A stretch of 64,000 bases of DNA from Porphyridium purpureum. Lineage: Eukaryota > Rhodophyta > Bangiophyceae > Porphyridiales > Porphyridiaceae. The notes beneath the pieces are model-generated. The model was not told the DNA's origin. It ran no database searches and saw nothing but the letters and a program-made list of their open reading frames with translations. The stretch spans positions 62,001-126,000 of the forward strand of contig VRMN01000011.1 of assembly GCA_008690995.1 (NCBI GenBank), given 5' to 3'. The translations under genes and the position numbers were made by a program. Positions 46,896 to 56,323 of the stretch are shown piece after piece (the stretch's first letter is position 1; each line of letters opens with the position of its first letter).

Positions 46896-48587
46896 ATGAT
46901 GGACGATCGGTCAGACAGTGACTTTGAGTGTCCGACACAGCGCACGGGCCTAGGCGCCTCGCGGTATTTGTCTCAAGGGAATTCTGGATTACAGGCGAAG
47001 GAAAACACGTCTTGGAATAATCTTTGTCAGCCGCCAGAGCCCGGTCTCGGTCGGGCAAAAAGAGTGATCTCTCCTGTGTGCACTGCTCCGAATGATATGC
47101 TCGCGTCGGTGCCGCCAGTTGCCCGCCAGTTTTTTGACGTGGCAATCCGGCGGAGCGGAGCGCGGAGCGATATGGCCACACAACGAACAAACTCGATCAG
47201 GAGGGAGGGAAAGACTCGCGTGGAAGTTGCTCGTGGCGCCGCCGGCTTTGTGAGACAAAATCAAGCAATGTGTGAGAAGCTGGACCTGACGTTCTGCGGG
47301 AGCTCTTCGTCCAAATGGGATGTGGACGTGGATTTGGATGGACCAGAGCCGGAAATTGCCCTGTCACATAGACATGAAATCACTGAACAAGAACGCAGCC
47401 ACTTTGCGGACATGCCTATCCTTAGCTTGACTGCTGCTGCTCCCCGAACCGGCAGAGGTGGGGATGCTGCGTTTATCACTGTTTCAGAAGATGAGAATAC
47501 TAACAACGTCTGCGCAGCAGTGGACCTGGTCTCCGAGACGGAATCAGAAGCATCATACGAAACAGATGGCGAATTCGAGCATGCTATGCGGTGCCGCGAA
47601 CTTGAAGCACCTCGAAAGCATGCTCCTTTGCGTGATTCAAACGCTGAAGCTGCATTAGCCAGCATCGGTAGCGTATCACCCTCGGCAACCGTAAGCCTTG
47701 AAAATGGCCAACACGTGGTGGCGGCGTGCCAGACGTCCGAACCCAACGTGCACGTGCGGAGAAAGTATGCAAAAGAGTACTTTGGTTGCTATCTTATCCA
47801 GAGCTACTCAAGCAAGCGCTACTCGAAGAATCGCACCTATATCGGCTTCACGAACGACGTCGTGCGAAGACTCAAGCAACACAATGGACTCATTTCTGGT
47901 GGCGCGAAGAAGACGACCGCTCACCGGCCTTGGCGTCTGATTTGTATTATTGTTGGCTTTTCACACAAACAGGCCGGCTTGCAGTTTGAATGGGCGTGGC
48001 AGCATCCGGCCGACTCGATCAAATTTGACGAGGCCAGCGCACTAGCTGGATCGAGACTAGTGCCCGCTGCACCCCAAGGGCAAAGGTCGTGGGGTAACTC
48101 GCGTTGGATGCGGTCACAGTGCATCGGCGTTCCACGGCGTCTAGAAATCCTTGCGGCGTTGCTGCAGTCTTCGGCGTGGAACTGCGTGCCATTGGACATT
48201 TTCTGGAGAGACGAGGTGTTTAAGGAACACTTTTCGCGCACCGCTTCCAATGTGCCGTCCGATATTGAGCATCGACTGGTTGCCAGCGAACACGAGGTGC
48301 ACGATCCTGTCATGCACGAATATAGGGAGGAAGGACGTGAGTATAACGGGGGTATGCCGTGCGCAGTATGCTCGGAAAAGGCTCTGGTTCTGATGCGCAC
48401 GCCGTGCTGCGCCGCGTTGGTGCACGGTAGGTGTCTGGCTCGCGCGATCTGTGCCAAGCTGGGGACACAACACCGCTTGGTCCCAGCGATGAGTGACGCG
48501 CTTGGCTTCTTGCCCTGTTCACAATGCAGTACCGGTCGGCAGTCGCGGTGGGCCGGATTTACGCGCGAACGCGTCCATTTCCGGTAG
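46896..48587 (+). CDS. SLX1: SLX1 structure-specific endonuclease subunit with a long N-terminal extension
   Basis: SLX1 with SLX4 cuts branched DNA such as Holliday junctions. The 563-residue protein has a GIY-YIG nuclease domain at about 295-380: FGCYLIQSY, RTYIGFTNDVVRRLKQHNG with the catalytic Arg, and LQFEWAWQHP, a SLX1-specific block with the catalytic Glu. The C terminus (about 485-545) is a RING-like zinc finger, CAVCSEKALVLMRTPCCAALVHGRCLA...CSQC, as in SLX1. The first 290 residues are disordered and acidic with no homology; normal SLX1 is about 270-300 residues, so this one is nearly doubled. ATG 46896 (MMDDRSDSD) is the first of the frame. Confidence 0.92.
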   Translation: MMDDRSDSDFECPTQRTGLGASRYLSQGNSGLQAKENTSWNNLCQPPEPGLGRAKRVISPVCTAPNDMLASVPPVARQFFDVAIRRSGARSDMATQRTNSIRREGKTRVEVARGAAGFVRQNQAMCEKLDLTFCGSSSSKWDVDVDLDGPEPEIALSHRHEITEQERSHFADMPILSLTAAAPRTGRGGDAAFITVSEDENTNNVCAAVDLVSETESEASYETDGEFEHAMRCRELEAPRKHAPLRDSNAEAALASIGSVSPSATVSLENGQHVVAACQTSEPNVHVRRKYAKEYFGCYLIQSYSSKRYSKNRTYIGFTNDVVRRLKQHNGLISGGAKKTTAHRPWRLICIIVGFSHKQAGLQFEWAWQHPADSIKFDEASALAGSRLVPAAPQGQRSWGNSRWMRSQCIGVPRRLEILAALLQSSAWNCVPLDIFWRDEVFKEHFSRTASNVPSDIEHRLVASEHEVHDPVMHEYREEGREYNGGMPCAVCSEKALVLMRTPCCAALVHGRCLARAICAKLGTQHRLVPAMSDALGFLPCSQCSTGRQSRWAGFTRERVHFR

Positions 48588-48656
48588 GAAGAAAACGCTG
48601 ATAGACAAAGAGACTTGAAGGAAAGTGCGTCTTCTGGACGCCGCGAGTTTGATGGA

Positions 48657-49043
48657 TCAACCAATAAAGTTGAGAACGGTCATATGTAGAACCAGGTTGG
48701 CAAAGAGCCAATCGGCGACGACGCGGCCTAGCGTGAGCGACTGCCACGAGTTAGCCGGGTCAGCCAGATTTTGCGGATTCACTTGCATGCGTAAGCTCAC
48801 CGTGAGCACAAAGGTCCCTACCGTTGAGATAAATCCAGCCAGAAACGCGTTGAACGGAAAGGTCCCCACGACCATACAATACGCAAACTGCACAATGCCT
48901 GTCATAAACACGGCTAGAATATACGCGTCGATCACCTTGAGGTACAACGGCACCCCTGCTTCATACCCACTCTTCAAGGAACCCCACACGGACTTTGGCC
49001 CGGACCCAGATCCCGATCCTGAAGACACCGACGACGACGCCAT
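48657..49043 (-). CDS. DAD1: DAD1/OST2 subunit of oligosaccharyltransferase
   Basis: Small membrane subunit of the ER complex that transfers the glycan to Asn. The 128-residue protein has a Ser/Gly-rich start, then the family sequence YLKVIDAYILAVFMTGIVQF, YCMVVGTFPFNAFLAGFISTVGTFVLTVSLRMQVNP, and the DWLFANLVLHMTVLNFIG C terminus, with three membrane segments. Length is close to the usual 113-115. The first ATG is used. It diverges from the CvfB-like gene and converges with SLX1, only 69 bp between stops. Confidence 0.96.
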   Translation of the reverse strand: MASSSVSSGSGSGSGPKSVWGSLKSGYEAGVPLYLKVIDAYILAVFMTGIVQFAYCMVVGTFPFNAFLAGFISTVGTFVLTVSLRMQVNPQNLADPANSWQSLTLGRVVADWLFANLVLHMTVLNFIG

Positions 49044-49597
49044 GTCCGTAGCTATCCTTGACCATCCACGTGAACACTATTCCGTCACAGGTCGCTGCGA
49101 GCCCACCTCGCCATCCACCACGCGCTCTACCATCTGCTCTCGCCTTTCCGACTCTTCTGCGTTTTCGGTTTAACAGTTTATCCTCTGATTTTCCTGTTAA
49201 AAGACACCTTTTTTTACTGCGAAACGCCTTGCGCCCTTTTGTTTGAAACCGGTAAACCGTCTACTGGCAAGTACAGCGAATGTACAGTCAGCAGACCGGA
49301 CAGAAGACCGTACCTCTGACTGTACCTTGGTCGGTGGGTTTTTGTTTTCGACCACTGCGCGTGCGCGTCCCCGTTGCGCTGAGAGAATTTGAGGGACGAA
49401 GGCGCAGAGGCGGAAGGAACAACGGGAGTGAAGTGCGCGGGTTGGTACGGAGACAGACTTCGCTGCGTCGCCGCGCGCACGTGGAAATAGCACGGCGAGT
49501 TGTGGCGCTGCGTATCTTCCGCAATTGGTGACTGGAGGCGGCTGGCTTCGCTGCGTGCGTCGCATTCCGGGTGGTGGTGGGTTGGAAAGCATCGAAG
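49044..49597. other. Divergent promoter region, DAD1 and CvfB-like gene
   Basis: No gene supported. GTACAG hexamers at 49271-49276 and 49282-49287 and a CTGTAC at 49320-49325 lie near the middle. GGTTTAAC/ACCGGTAAAC-like sequence near 49165-49260 resembles the repeats seen in other divergent regions. Confidence 0.55.
49271..49325. promoter_or_regulatory. GTACAG/CTGTAC hexamer cluster between DAD1 and the CvfB-like gene
   Basis: GTACAG at 49271-49276 and 49282-49287 (11 bp apart) plus CTGTAC at 49320-49325. Confidence 0.5.
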
Positions 49598-50980
49598 ATG
49601 GAAATGGCGTTTGTTGGCCTCGCGAACGCGGCTGGACGTGTGGATAGATGGCGTCCGAATGGCGAAATACCGGCACGAAGGTGTGGATGCGTGCGAGGTG
49701 TGGTGAGTATGTGCGCTGTGACACAGTCTGGGAACCATGGGAAGAGTAATAAGAGGAGAAATGAGGAGCTGTTGGAGGCGTTCATGAAAAGCGCGCCGGT
49801 TGGTGATGCGCCGACTGCCCAGTCGCGGGTGGAGAATTCTGGGGACATGTTGGATTGGAATGAAGGAGAGGCCGGGAACGGCGGCGCGCGCCGAAGCAAA
49901 GAACGCACCGCTTCTGTGCAACCACGCGCGCGTCGTTCCGAGACCGAAACGCGCGTACCGCGTGAAAGCTCGCGGCCAACGCAGACAAGGCCTGCAGAAA
50001 TGCTGACAAGCGAGGATTCCAGCGATGATGAGACCGAAGATGTTCAGAGCGCGAAGGTATCTCCCCTCTCCGACGAATCGCCGCAGGATTTTAATAGGCA
50101 TCTTCATGCTGATTTGGACGGCGATGGAACGCAGGAGGAGGAATTGAACACTGAGACGATACCGCAAAGGCGCATACAGCAGAGTGGTACCTCGTCTGCG
50201 GGTGCAATCCCGCTTCGGCGCAAGGCTCGAACCACACCCCCGGCATTTGAGTCAGCGGCTTCTCGTCGTACGGAGCTCTCCCGTCAAGACAATTCGTTTC
50301 TGTTCTCGGAGGATGGTGCTCGTGACAGTGGGCGCGGCGCTTCGCGAGAGCGCACGCTCAAGTACCCTGAACGGAAGACGCGGATGATGGATCTGACGAC
50401 ACGCCGCACGACCGTGGAGAAGCTGGGTCTCGAGCGTGGTGTACCCGTGGAGGTGTACGTGGAACGGCTCACTCCACTGGGTGCGCGTGTGGCCGTGTCC
50501 GTGCCCGCAGAAAAACGTGCCACACTGAATGTGGACGACGACTTTCCGAGCGGAGTGTGGGTCGAGGGCGCGCTGTTCAAGACCAATCTCGATGCCCACA
50601 ACAAGCAAGTAGCTCCTGGCGATGTGTTTGAGGCGTTTGTGGGCTCCGTGCGTGAGGATGGTTTGCTGGACATCAGTCTGGAAATGTGGGGCGCGAATGG
50701 GCGCTCTGATGCCATGGAGCGCATTCGTGAGCTCATTCGTGAACACGGCGGGCAGCTGCCAATCACTGACAAGGCGGACGCAGAGGAAATACGGGCGCTG
50801 GTCAACATGCCAAAGCGCAAGTTTAAGCTGGCGGTAGGCGGCTTGCTAAAGAACTGCGAGATTGTGATCAGCCCGGAGGGCATTCGCGGCACAGACCTCA
50901 TGGGCAAAATCAATAGCGAAGCTGCGCCGTCGAGACGACCAGCCCAAAAGAAGGGAGGGCCGAAAGGTCAAAGTGCGTAG
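49598..50980 (+). CDS. CvfB/YitL-like S1-type RNA-binding protein, predicted plastid
   Basis: A 460-residue protein. Residues about 1-50 (MEMAFVGLANAAGRVDRW, then Arg/Cys/Val-rich) look like a transit peptide; about 50-265 is disordered and charged. The folded part (about 265-445) resembles the C-terminal half of bacterial CvfB: S1-like strands (GVPVEVYVERLTPLGARVAV), GDVFEAFVGSVREDGLLDISL, then a winged helix with LPITDKADAEEIRALVNMPK followed by RKFKLAVGGLLKNCEIVIS. Bacterial CvfB binds RNA. A plastid gene-expression role is an inference from the leader and the bacterial origin of the domain. The FVG motif near the start is shared with the HCF173-like and ClpB leaders. Confidence 0.72.
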   Translation: MEMAFVGLANAAGRVDRWRPNGEIPARRCGCVRGVVSMCAVTQSGNHGKSNKRRNEELLEAFMKSAPVGDAPTAQSRVENSGDMLDWNEGEAGNGGARRSKERTASVQPRARRSETETRVPRESSRPTQTRPAEMLTSEDSSDDETEDVQSAKVSPLSDESPQDFNRHLHADLDGDGTQEEELNTETIPQRRIQQSGTSSAGAIPLRRKARTTPPAFESAASRRTELSRQDNSFLFSEDGARDSGRGASRERTLKYPERKTRMMDLTTRRTTVEKLGLERGVPVEVYVERLTPLGARVAVSVPAEKRATLNVDDDFPSGVWVEGALFKTNLDAHNKQVAPGDVFEAFVGSVREDGLLDISLEMWGANGRSDAMERIRELIREHGGQLPITDKADAEEIRALVNMPKRKFKLAVGGLLKNCEIVISPEGIRGTDLMGKINSEAAPSRRPAQKKGGPKGQSA

Positions 50981-51356
50981 TGACGGTGCCAGGAACCTTT
51001 CTAAAGTACTTCCCACAGCCCTTGAAGTCAAGCTCGACCGCACCCACAGTGTCAGTCTCAGTATGACAAAAAAATTCATTCATTTTATGGCTATGCTTAC
51101 TCTGCAACTCTGTATCTCCTCTACACACTGAAACCGCAACTCGGTCCCAAGAGAGCTCGGAGCACGGTGTTGCCCCCTTGTACGCTCGCTCAGACGTTCT
51201 TCTCTTCTGCCAAATACGCATGGACACATACACAGTTTTAGTTCAGGCCCCCCTTGTCTGTTCATTACCACTCCCCTCGTCTTGCCCAAAAGAGTGCTCG
51301 TACGCGCGTGCGGTGGACTCGTTCCCTCAACGTGTTCGCTTGTTCTACGCGGTGCT
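50981..51356. other. Convergent spacer between the CvfB-like gene and eIF1
   Basis: About 375 bp of 3' flanking sequence for both genes; nothing recognisable. Confidence 0.5.
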
Positions 51357-51752
51357 CTAGATGCCGTGCACCTTGATCATCTTCTTGTCGGCAATCTCCT
51401 CCTCGACCAGGAACTTGCGCACATTCTCGCGCTGGTCCCCCTGCAACTGAATCACTCGGCCCAGAGTCGCGTCCTCCACCACATTACCATTACAGCAAAA
51501 CTCCTTTTTGAACGCCTTCATAAGCTTCTCCAGGTCGAGCTTCTTGTCGAGCCCCTGGATAGTGGTGAGGCTCTTCCTTCCGTTCCTCTGCTGGATGCGC
51601 AAGTGAATCAGGTTACTCTTCTTGGCGGTTACCCCTGCGGCTCCTCCACCATTTGCATTCGCCGGCGCGACCCCGTTGTCGTCCGCAAGCTCAGCATCCG
51701 CAAACGGATCGAAATGTCCAGCCGGCACAAACTCCTCGTTCATAAGACTCAT
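51357..51752 (-). CDS. EIF1: Translation initiation factor eIF1 (SUI1)
   Basis: eIF1 binds the 40S subunit near the P site and enforces AUG selection. The 131-residue protein has a disordered start (FVPAGHFDPFADAE, a plant- and alga-like eIF1 opening) then the SUI1 domain: IHLRIQQRNGRKSLTTIQGL, KKLDLEKLMKAFKKEFCCNGNVV, IQLQGDQRENVRKFLVEEEI. The C-terminal KMIKVHGI is canonical. An Ala/Gly/Asn-rich insert at about 27-42 makes it slightly longer than the usual 108-113. ATG 51752 and 51743 are both possible; the leader upstream is purine-rich on the coding strand. Confidence 0.96.
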   Translation of the reverse strand: MSLMNEEFVPAGHFDPFADAELADDNGVAPANANGGGAAGVTAKKSNLIHLRIQQRNGRKSLTTIQGLDKKLDLEKLMKAFKKEFCCNGNVVEDATLGRVIQLQGDQRENVRKFLVEEEIADKKMIKVHGI

Positions 51753-52614
51753 CCCCTTCTCTCCCCCACGCTCCCCTCTCTTCCTCGCACGCGCTCACCC
51801 TCTTTCCACCCACTCTACACGTCCCCCTCTTCTCCCTCTCTTCTCCCCGTCTTCTCCCTCTCTCTCTCTCTCTCCCTCGCTTCCTCTCTCTCTCTACGCT
51901 CCGCCTTTCCCCTCTTCACCCTTTCTTCCTCTTCTAGCCCCGCTCCGTCCATCTTATTCGCGCGACGCTATTTCTCAACTTTCCCGACTTTCCCAAGACC
52001 CCCAGCGTTCCCAGCAGCAGCGCTCGCGCCTCTTCCTTGTCAGACAGCCCGTTTCTCTTCATTTTTTTCCTTCTTTCAAACACCACTGACTACTACTGTA
52101 CCCGACGCGCGCCTCTTTCCCCACCCCGGCCCGCGCCTGTTTACCGCGTGTTCCACTGCCCCAACATCCCCATCGCACGTTGAGCCACACGCATATCAAA
52201 CCCGGTCCACTTTACTACACGTCTTGCACGTCGGCGCGCGCGTGCGTGTGTGTGTTTGTGTGTGCAACTAGCCGACAAACAACACACCGGACGCACTTGG
52301 CCGCGCTGCGGTCCACTGCAAGTCATGTGGCTGTGAGACAAGGCCTACACGTTTTACATACGTTTTACGCACGCTTTTGATACGAACGGGCTCGCTGCCT
52401 CGCTGGCACGGGGAGGTGTACACCCCCCCTGGTTGTTGCGTCGTCATCATTAAAGGGTGCACGGGGGTACGGTGTGTACAGCAGGCCGCCGCCGTACGGA
52501 TGACACGCGCCGGGAACCATTAGGGTAACTGCGAGGGAGGCGGGAAGGCGATGAAGAGCGGGTGGGGGAGGGGGGAAAGGGAGCATTCGGTGTGGCGTGG
52601 CGCGTAGAGACGAC
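51753..52614. other. Divergent intergenic region with a CT microsatellite
   Basis: About 860 bp without a gene. The part next to eIF1 (51755-52080) is strongly pyrimidine-rich on the + strand, with CT dinucleotide runs at about 51855-51895, so eIF1 mRNA would have a GA-rich leader. A CTGTAC-like site lies at about 52097. Near 52540-52590 the + strand is G-rich, before the NFX1-type ATG. Confidence 0.55.
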
Positions 52615-55600
52615 ATGCAGGAAATAGCAGCGCCGCAGCTTACAGCAGGTAACGCTGGCGCCAGTCATGAGGATGGCGGTGGACGCGGTGGTGCGGCGGG
52701 CGGGCACGCAAAGCGGAACAGGCGAAAGGGCCGGGTGGAGAAGAAGGAACAGCGCACGAGTTGCGCGGGTGTGGCCGAGCAAAGCGTGAGCTCGACAAGT
52801 CTGCCGCGCACTGAGGAAGCGGCGGCATCGAAGCGAGAAGTGGCAAACACGCAGAACGGGAAAGGTCGCGCAAAGCAAAAACAAACAGACGCGCGTCCGA
52901 GGAAAAGGGGCTCCGGCAGAACGGGTGCTGGACACGCGTCTGTGCAGACCACGCAGTCCGCTGATTCGCCCGGCGCAGGTCCGCCACAAGAACAGGAGGA
53001 TATGTCTGAGCTGGCGGTGACACTTCGCTCGTTGGTGGAGACCAGAATGGCCAGAGAAGCCGACGCCATTTCCACGCCGGCGGACGTGCATGCGCAACCC
53101 TCGAACGGCCTAGACAAAGCGGCTGTGGCGCCGCGGATAGATGCTTCTGCGGCGCTGGCCGAACGGGCAACGCAGAAAAAGGCAGAAAACCGAAAGAAGA
53201 AAAAGGAGCGGGCCAAGGCCGCAGCCAAGTTGGATGCGGCAGGGTCCGGAGAGGCGCAGCGGCAGCTTGAGATTTCCCAGCAGCAAGGGGGCAAGTCCGA
53301 GCGAGCCTTGGTCTTGACTGACCAACTAGCGAGCGGCACGTATGACTGTCCAGTCTGCTGCGAACGTGTTCGCGGCAAGCATGAGGTGTGGTCCTGCGGT
53401 ACGTGCGGCTGCGTGGTGCATATTGCGTGCCTTCGCAAGTGGATCACGTCCGCGATGAACACACCCAACTGTCAAAGCGCAGACGATGTACCATCGTGGC
53501 GGTGCGTGGCATGCGCGCAGCCGCACTTTGAGACGCGACAGCAGATTGCGTATTACTGCTTCTGCGGCAAGGTGCGCAACCCCGAGCTTCGCCCTGGCGT
53601 TCTCGCCCACTCGTGCGGCGATGTATGCGGTCGGCCCCTTGGAGGAACCATGGTAGATGAGGCGCGCATCTCCGGCAGCGGCAGTAGTCTGGTTTGCCCA
53701 CACAGATGTGTCGAGCTGTGCCACCCTGGTCGTTGCGCACCGTGCACGAAAATGCTTCCGGTGATGCCATGTTACTGCGGCAAAAGCGTCGTGCAGCCGC
53801 GACGCTGCGCCGACCAAACTGCAGATCGCGAGGCCGGATTGCTAAGCTGCGGCGAAATCTGTGGGCGACAAGTGGCCCACTGTGGCCACATGTGCTTGCA
53901 ACCATGCCATCCAGGTGAGTGCAGCAGCTGCGCGGTGGCTACATCCATCACGTGTGATTGTGGGAAAAGCAGTATCGACGTACCATGCGAAATGAGCTCC
54001 ATGCCATTCATGTGCGGCAAGCACTGCGGCCGCCCGCTGTCGTGCGGAAACCACACGTGTCAGCTCATGTGTGGCCACAGGCGCGAAAGTGAGTCCGACT
54101 TTGGAGGTAGCTCGCTCGCCGAGGATTGTGGCGTCTGCCCGCGTGACCCGAGTTTCTCAACGCCATGTCCATGCGGCAAAAGTGTGCTGACGGTGGAGGA
54201 TCAGATGCGCGCGGGTCGCAAAACATGCATGGATCGTGTGCCCGGTTGTGGCCAAAAGTGTGGAGCGCCATTGAACTGCATCGGTGCTCACACATGCTCA
54301 CTGCCATGCGGACATGAAGGAGACTCACACGAAAAATGCGAAGAGGTGATGTCGCTTCCTTGTCGATGTGGCGCCAAACTCTTTTCAGATGTCGCGTGCG
54401 CGCGGCCGCCCGCTGAGCTCATGACTCTCCTTTTATGTGACACTCTTTGTGACAATGCGCTCGACTGCCGGCAGCACCGGTGCCGTGCGATGTGTTGCCC
54501 TCTGCGCAACACCGCGGGTACTGGCGGAAAGAGTGGGCTTTCGGTCGTAAACAGGAAGGGCAGATACAAGAACGCGCGTCTCGCATGGCTAGTGGATCGT
54601 GTCCGCCAGCTGAATTGGGAGACCCAATCCTCGTCGAGAGCAACAGCGCAAGTTTCACACACTTGTTCGCGTGTATGTGACAAGCTTTTGAATTGCGGCA
54701 AGCATCGCTGCGATCTAGTATGCGGTAGTCGAGAGCATGTGATGTCTGGCGGCGGAACCGGAGGCACTTGTCCGCCTTGCGGCATTCTGATCCATGATGA
54801 GCCCCTGATGTGTGCATGTGGCGCCGAAGTTGTGCGTGCGCCTTATCGCTGTGGCACTGCGCGTCCCGTGTGTGATCGCGACTGCGGCATTGAGCGGCCA
54901 GGGTGCGGCCACGTTGCGCGCGTTCCGTGCCACCTGCTTTCGTTCCCGGACGCCGCAGCAGAACGATGCATGGAAATTGTACCCAAGACTTGCGTAGGTG
55001 GACATGGCGACGTGCGGTACGTTCCGTGCTTCACGCAGCAGATCAGATGCGCCCGGCCGTGTGGTCGTGCGCTTTCGTGTGGTGTGCACGCGTGCACACT
55101 CTCGTGTCACGCCCCCGATGAAGGCTGTATGTCTAGCGGTGAGACGTGCAGCTCGCAGTGCTTGCTGCCTCGCTTGAACGGAAGTTGCAGGCACCCATGC
55201 CTCGAGCAGTGCCATGGTGCGAACACTCCTTGCCCGGACGTCATTTGTAAGTATCCTGTCGACGTGTGCTGCCCTTGCAAGCGCCGCCGCGCGAAAATGC
55301 AATGCTTGGTAGGTGGCGGAAACGATGGCGGCAGCGACTTTAACGCGACGAGCTTGAAGAGCACTACCGACTCCAAGCACGTCTTTCAAGAGGCCGGTAC
55401 GCGGTATCTTGTTCGCCTGGCGTGCGACGAAGAATGCGAGCGGATAGAACGAAACAATGAATTTGCCGAGGCTCTTGGCGTGGACCCGACACTTCGAGAC
55501 CATTCTAGTGGTGGAACAGGAGCAGGGTCGGCGGCACCGCTCACGTTCAGTTCATTTTTGATGGAAAGCGCTAGTCGCGATCTAGCCTTCATTCGCCAAG

Positions 55601-56226
55601 TCGAAATCGTCTTCGCTTCTCTCGTACGGTCCGAAATGAATCAAGGGCGTGCGCAGGAGACTTTCGAAGGGCTACCCAGTATCCAGCGCGTTTTATTGCA
55701 CGAGCTCGCGACTCACTATGGCCTGGCGACATCTTCAGTTGGCCCACAGTGTGCACGCGTTCTACGCGTGTTCGTACCAAAACCAAAGGACAGCAGCGCT
55801 TTGCACATTCCGGACCCCACGCTCTCCGAGTTGTATTTGCAAAAGCGCACACGCGACAAGCAGTTGCGGACGTCACGCTCGCATCGAATGCTCACGCTTA
55901 CGCTACGTGTGAGCGCTGCGACAGGCGCTCAATGTGCAGGAGACATGAATGATACGCTGGCAAAGACTGTGGCGGAATGCCGGACCCTGCTCAAAGCACA
56001 CACAGGTGCATATACCATCTACTCGAGCATGGCGGTAGAAGGCGATGCTTCGCGGGTCCAAGTAATCATTGAGTTTTCCACGCCGGAGCGTAGACAGGCC
56101 GCCCAGATGTCCCTAGCCGCGCGATCTGGTGTGCATGTCGCCCCGCTCGTAGAGTCGGACGTATTTGAGTTAGACACAGCGAGCAGGGCGACGGCAACGT
56201 TGTCCAAGTCAGCGTGGGATGAATGA
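52615..56226 (+). CDS. NFX1-type zinc-finger protein with RING/PHD-like and R3H domains
   Basis: A 1,203-residue member of the NFX1/NFXL1 family (yeast FAP1), putative nuclear regulators and E3-type proteins. After about 240 disordered basic residues comes a RING-type finger: YDCPVCCERVRGKHEVWSCG, HIACLRKWI, WRCVACAQPH. Then about nine NFX1 repeats (C-x-H/C-C-G types) such as CGDVCGRPLG, CPHRCVELCHPGRCAPC, CGHMCLQPCHPGECSSC and CGRALSCGVHACTLSCH run to about residue 890. The region LACDEECERIERNNEFAEAL is a family landmark, followed by an R3H domain (about 1000-1045, with LHELATHYGL) and a C-terminal segment that may form an RNA-recognition-like fold. ATG 52615 is the first of the frame. Confidence 0.93.
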   Translation: MQEIAAPQLTAGNAGASHEDGGGRGGAAGGHAKRNRRKGRVEKKEQRTSCAGVAEQSVSSTSLPRTEEAAASKREVANTQNGKGRAKQKQTDARPRKRGSGRTGAGHASVQTTQSADSPGAGPPQEQEDMSELAVTLRSLVETRMAREADAISTPADVHAQPSNGLDKAAVAPRIDASAALAERATQKKAENRKKKKERAKAAAKLDAAGSGEAQRQLEISQQQGGKSERALVLTDQLASGTYDCPVCCERVRGKHEVWSCGTCGCVVHIACLRKWITSAMNTPNCQSADDVPSWRCVACAQPHFETRQQIAYYCFCGKVRNPELRPGVLAHSCGDVCGRPLGGTMVDEARISGSGSSLVCPHRCVELCHPGRCAPCTKMLPVMPCYCGKSVVQPRRCADQTADREAGLLSCGEICGRQVAHCGHMCLQPCHPGECSSCAVATSITCDCGKSSIDVPCEMSSMPFMCGKHCGRPLSCGNHTCQLMCGHRRESESDFGGSSLAEDCGVCPRDPSFSTPCPCGKSVLTVEDQMRAGRKTCMDRVPGCGQKCGAPLNCIGAHTCSLPCGHEGDSHEKCEEVMSLPCRCGAKLFSDVACARPPAELMTLLLCDTLCDNALDCRQHRCRAMCCPLRNTAGTGGKSGLSVVNRKGRYKNARLAWLVDRVRQLNWETQSSSRATAQVSHTCSRVCDKLLNCGKHRCDLVCGSREHVMSGGGTGGTCPPCGILIHDEPLMCACGAEVVRAPYRCGTARPVCDRDCGIERPGCGHVARVPCHLLSFPDAAAERCMEIVPKTCVGGHGDVRYVPCFTQQIRCARPCGRALSCGVHACTLSCHAPDEGCMSSGETCSSQCLLPRLNGSCRHPCLEQCHGANTPCPDVICKYPVDVCCPCKRRRAKMQCLVGGGNDGGSDFNATSLKSTTDSKHVFQEAGTRYLVRLACDEECERIERNNEFAEALGVDPTLRDHSSGGTGAGSAAPLTFSSFLMESASRDLAFIRQVEIVFASLVRSEMNQGRAQETFEGLPSIQRVLLHELATHYGLATSSVGPQCARVLRVFVPKPKDSSALHIPDPTLSELYLQKRTRDKQLRTSRSHRMLTLTLRVSAATGAQCAGDMNDTLAKTVAECRTLLKAHTGAYTIYSSMAVEGDASRVQVIIEFSTPERRQAAQMSLAARSGVHVAPLVESDVFELDTASRATATLSKSAWDE

Positions 56227-56323
56227 TTCGAGCCGAATCTTTCAAGGATTGGGTGACTACTAAATGAGCAACTCGTTTGCCAAGTTCGTACGCATATCAA
56301 GTTCGCAGACCCCTTCACTCGTC

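Noticed and set aside
51282-52271. A 329-codon open frame on the + strand
   Set aside because: It crosses eIF1 in antisense and then a CT-rich microsatellite, giving Ser/Leu/Pro repeats.
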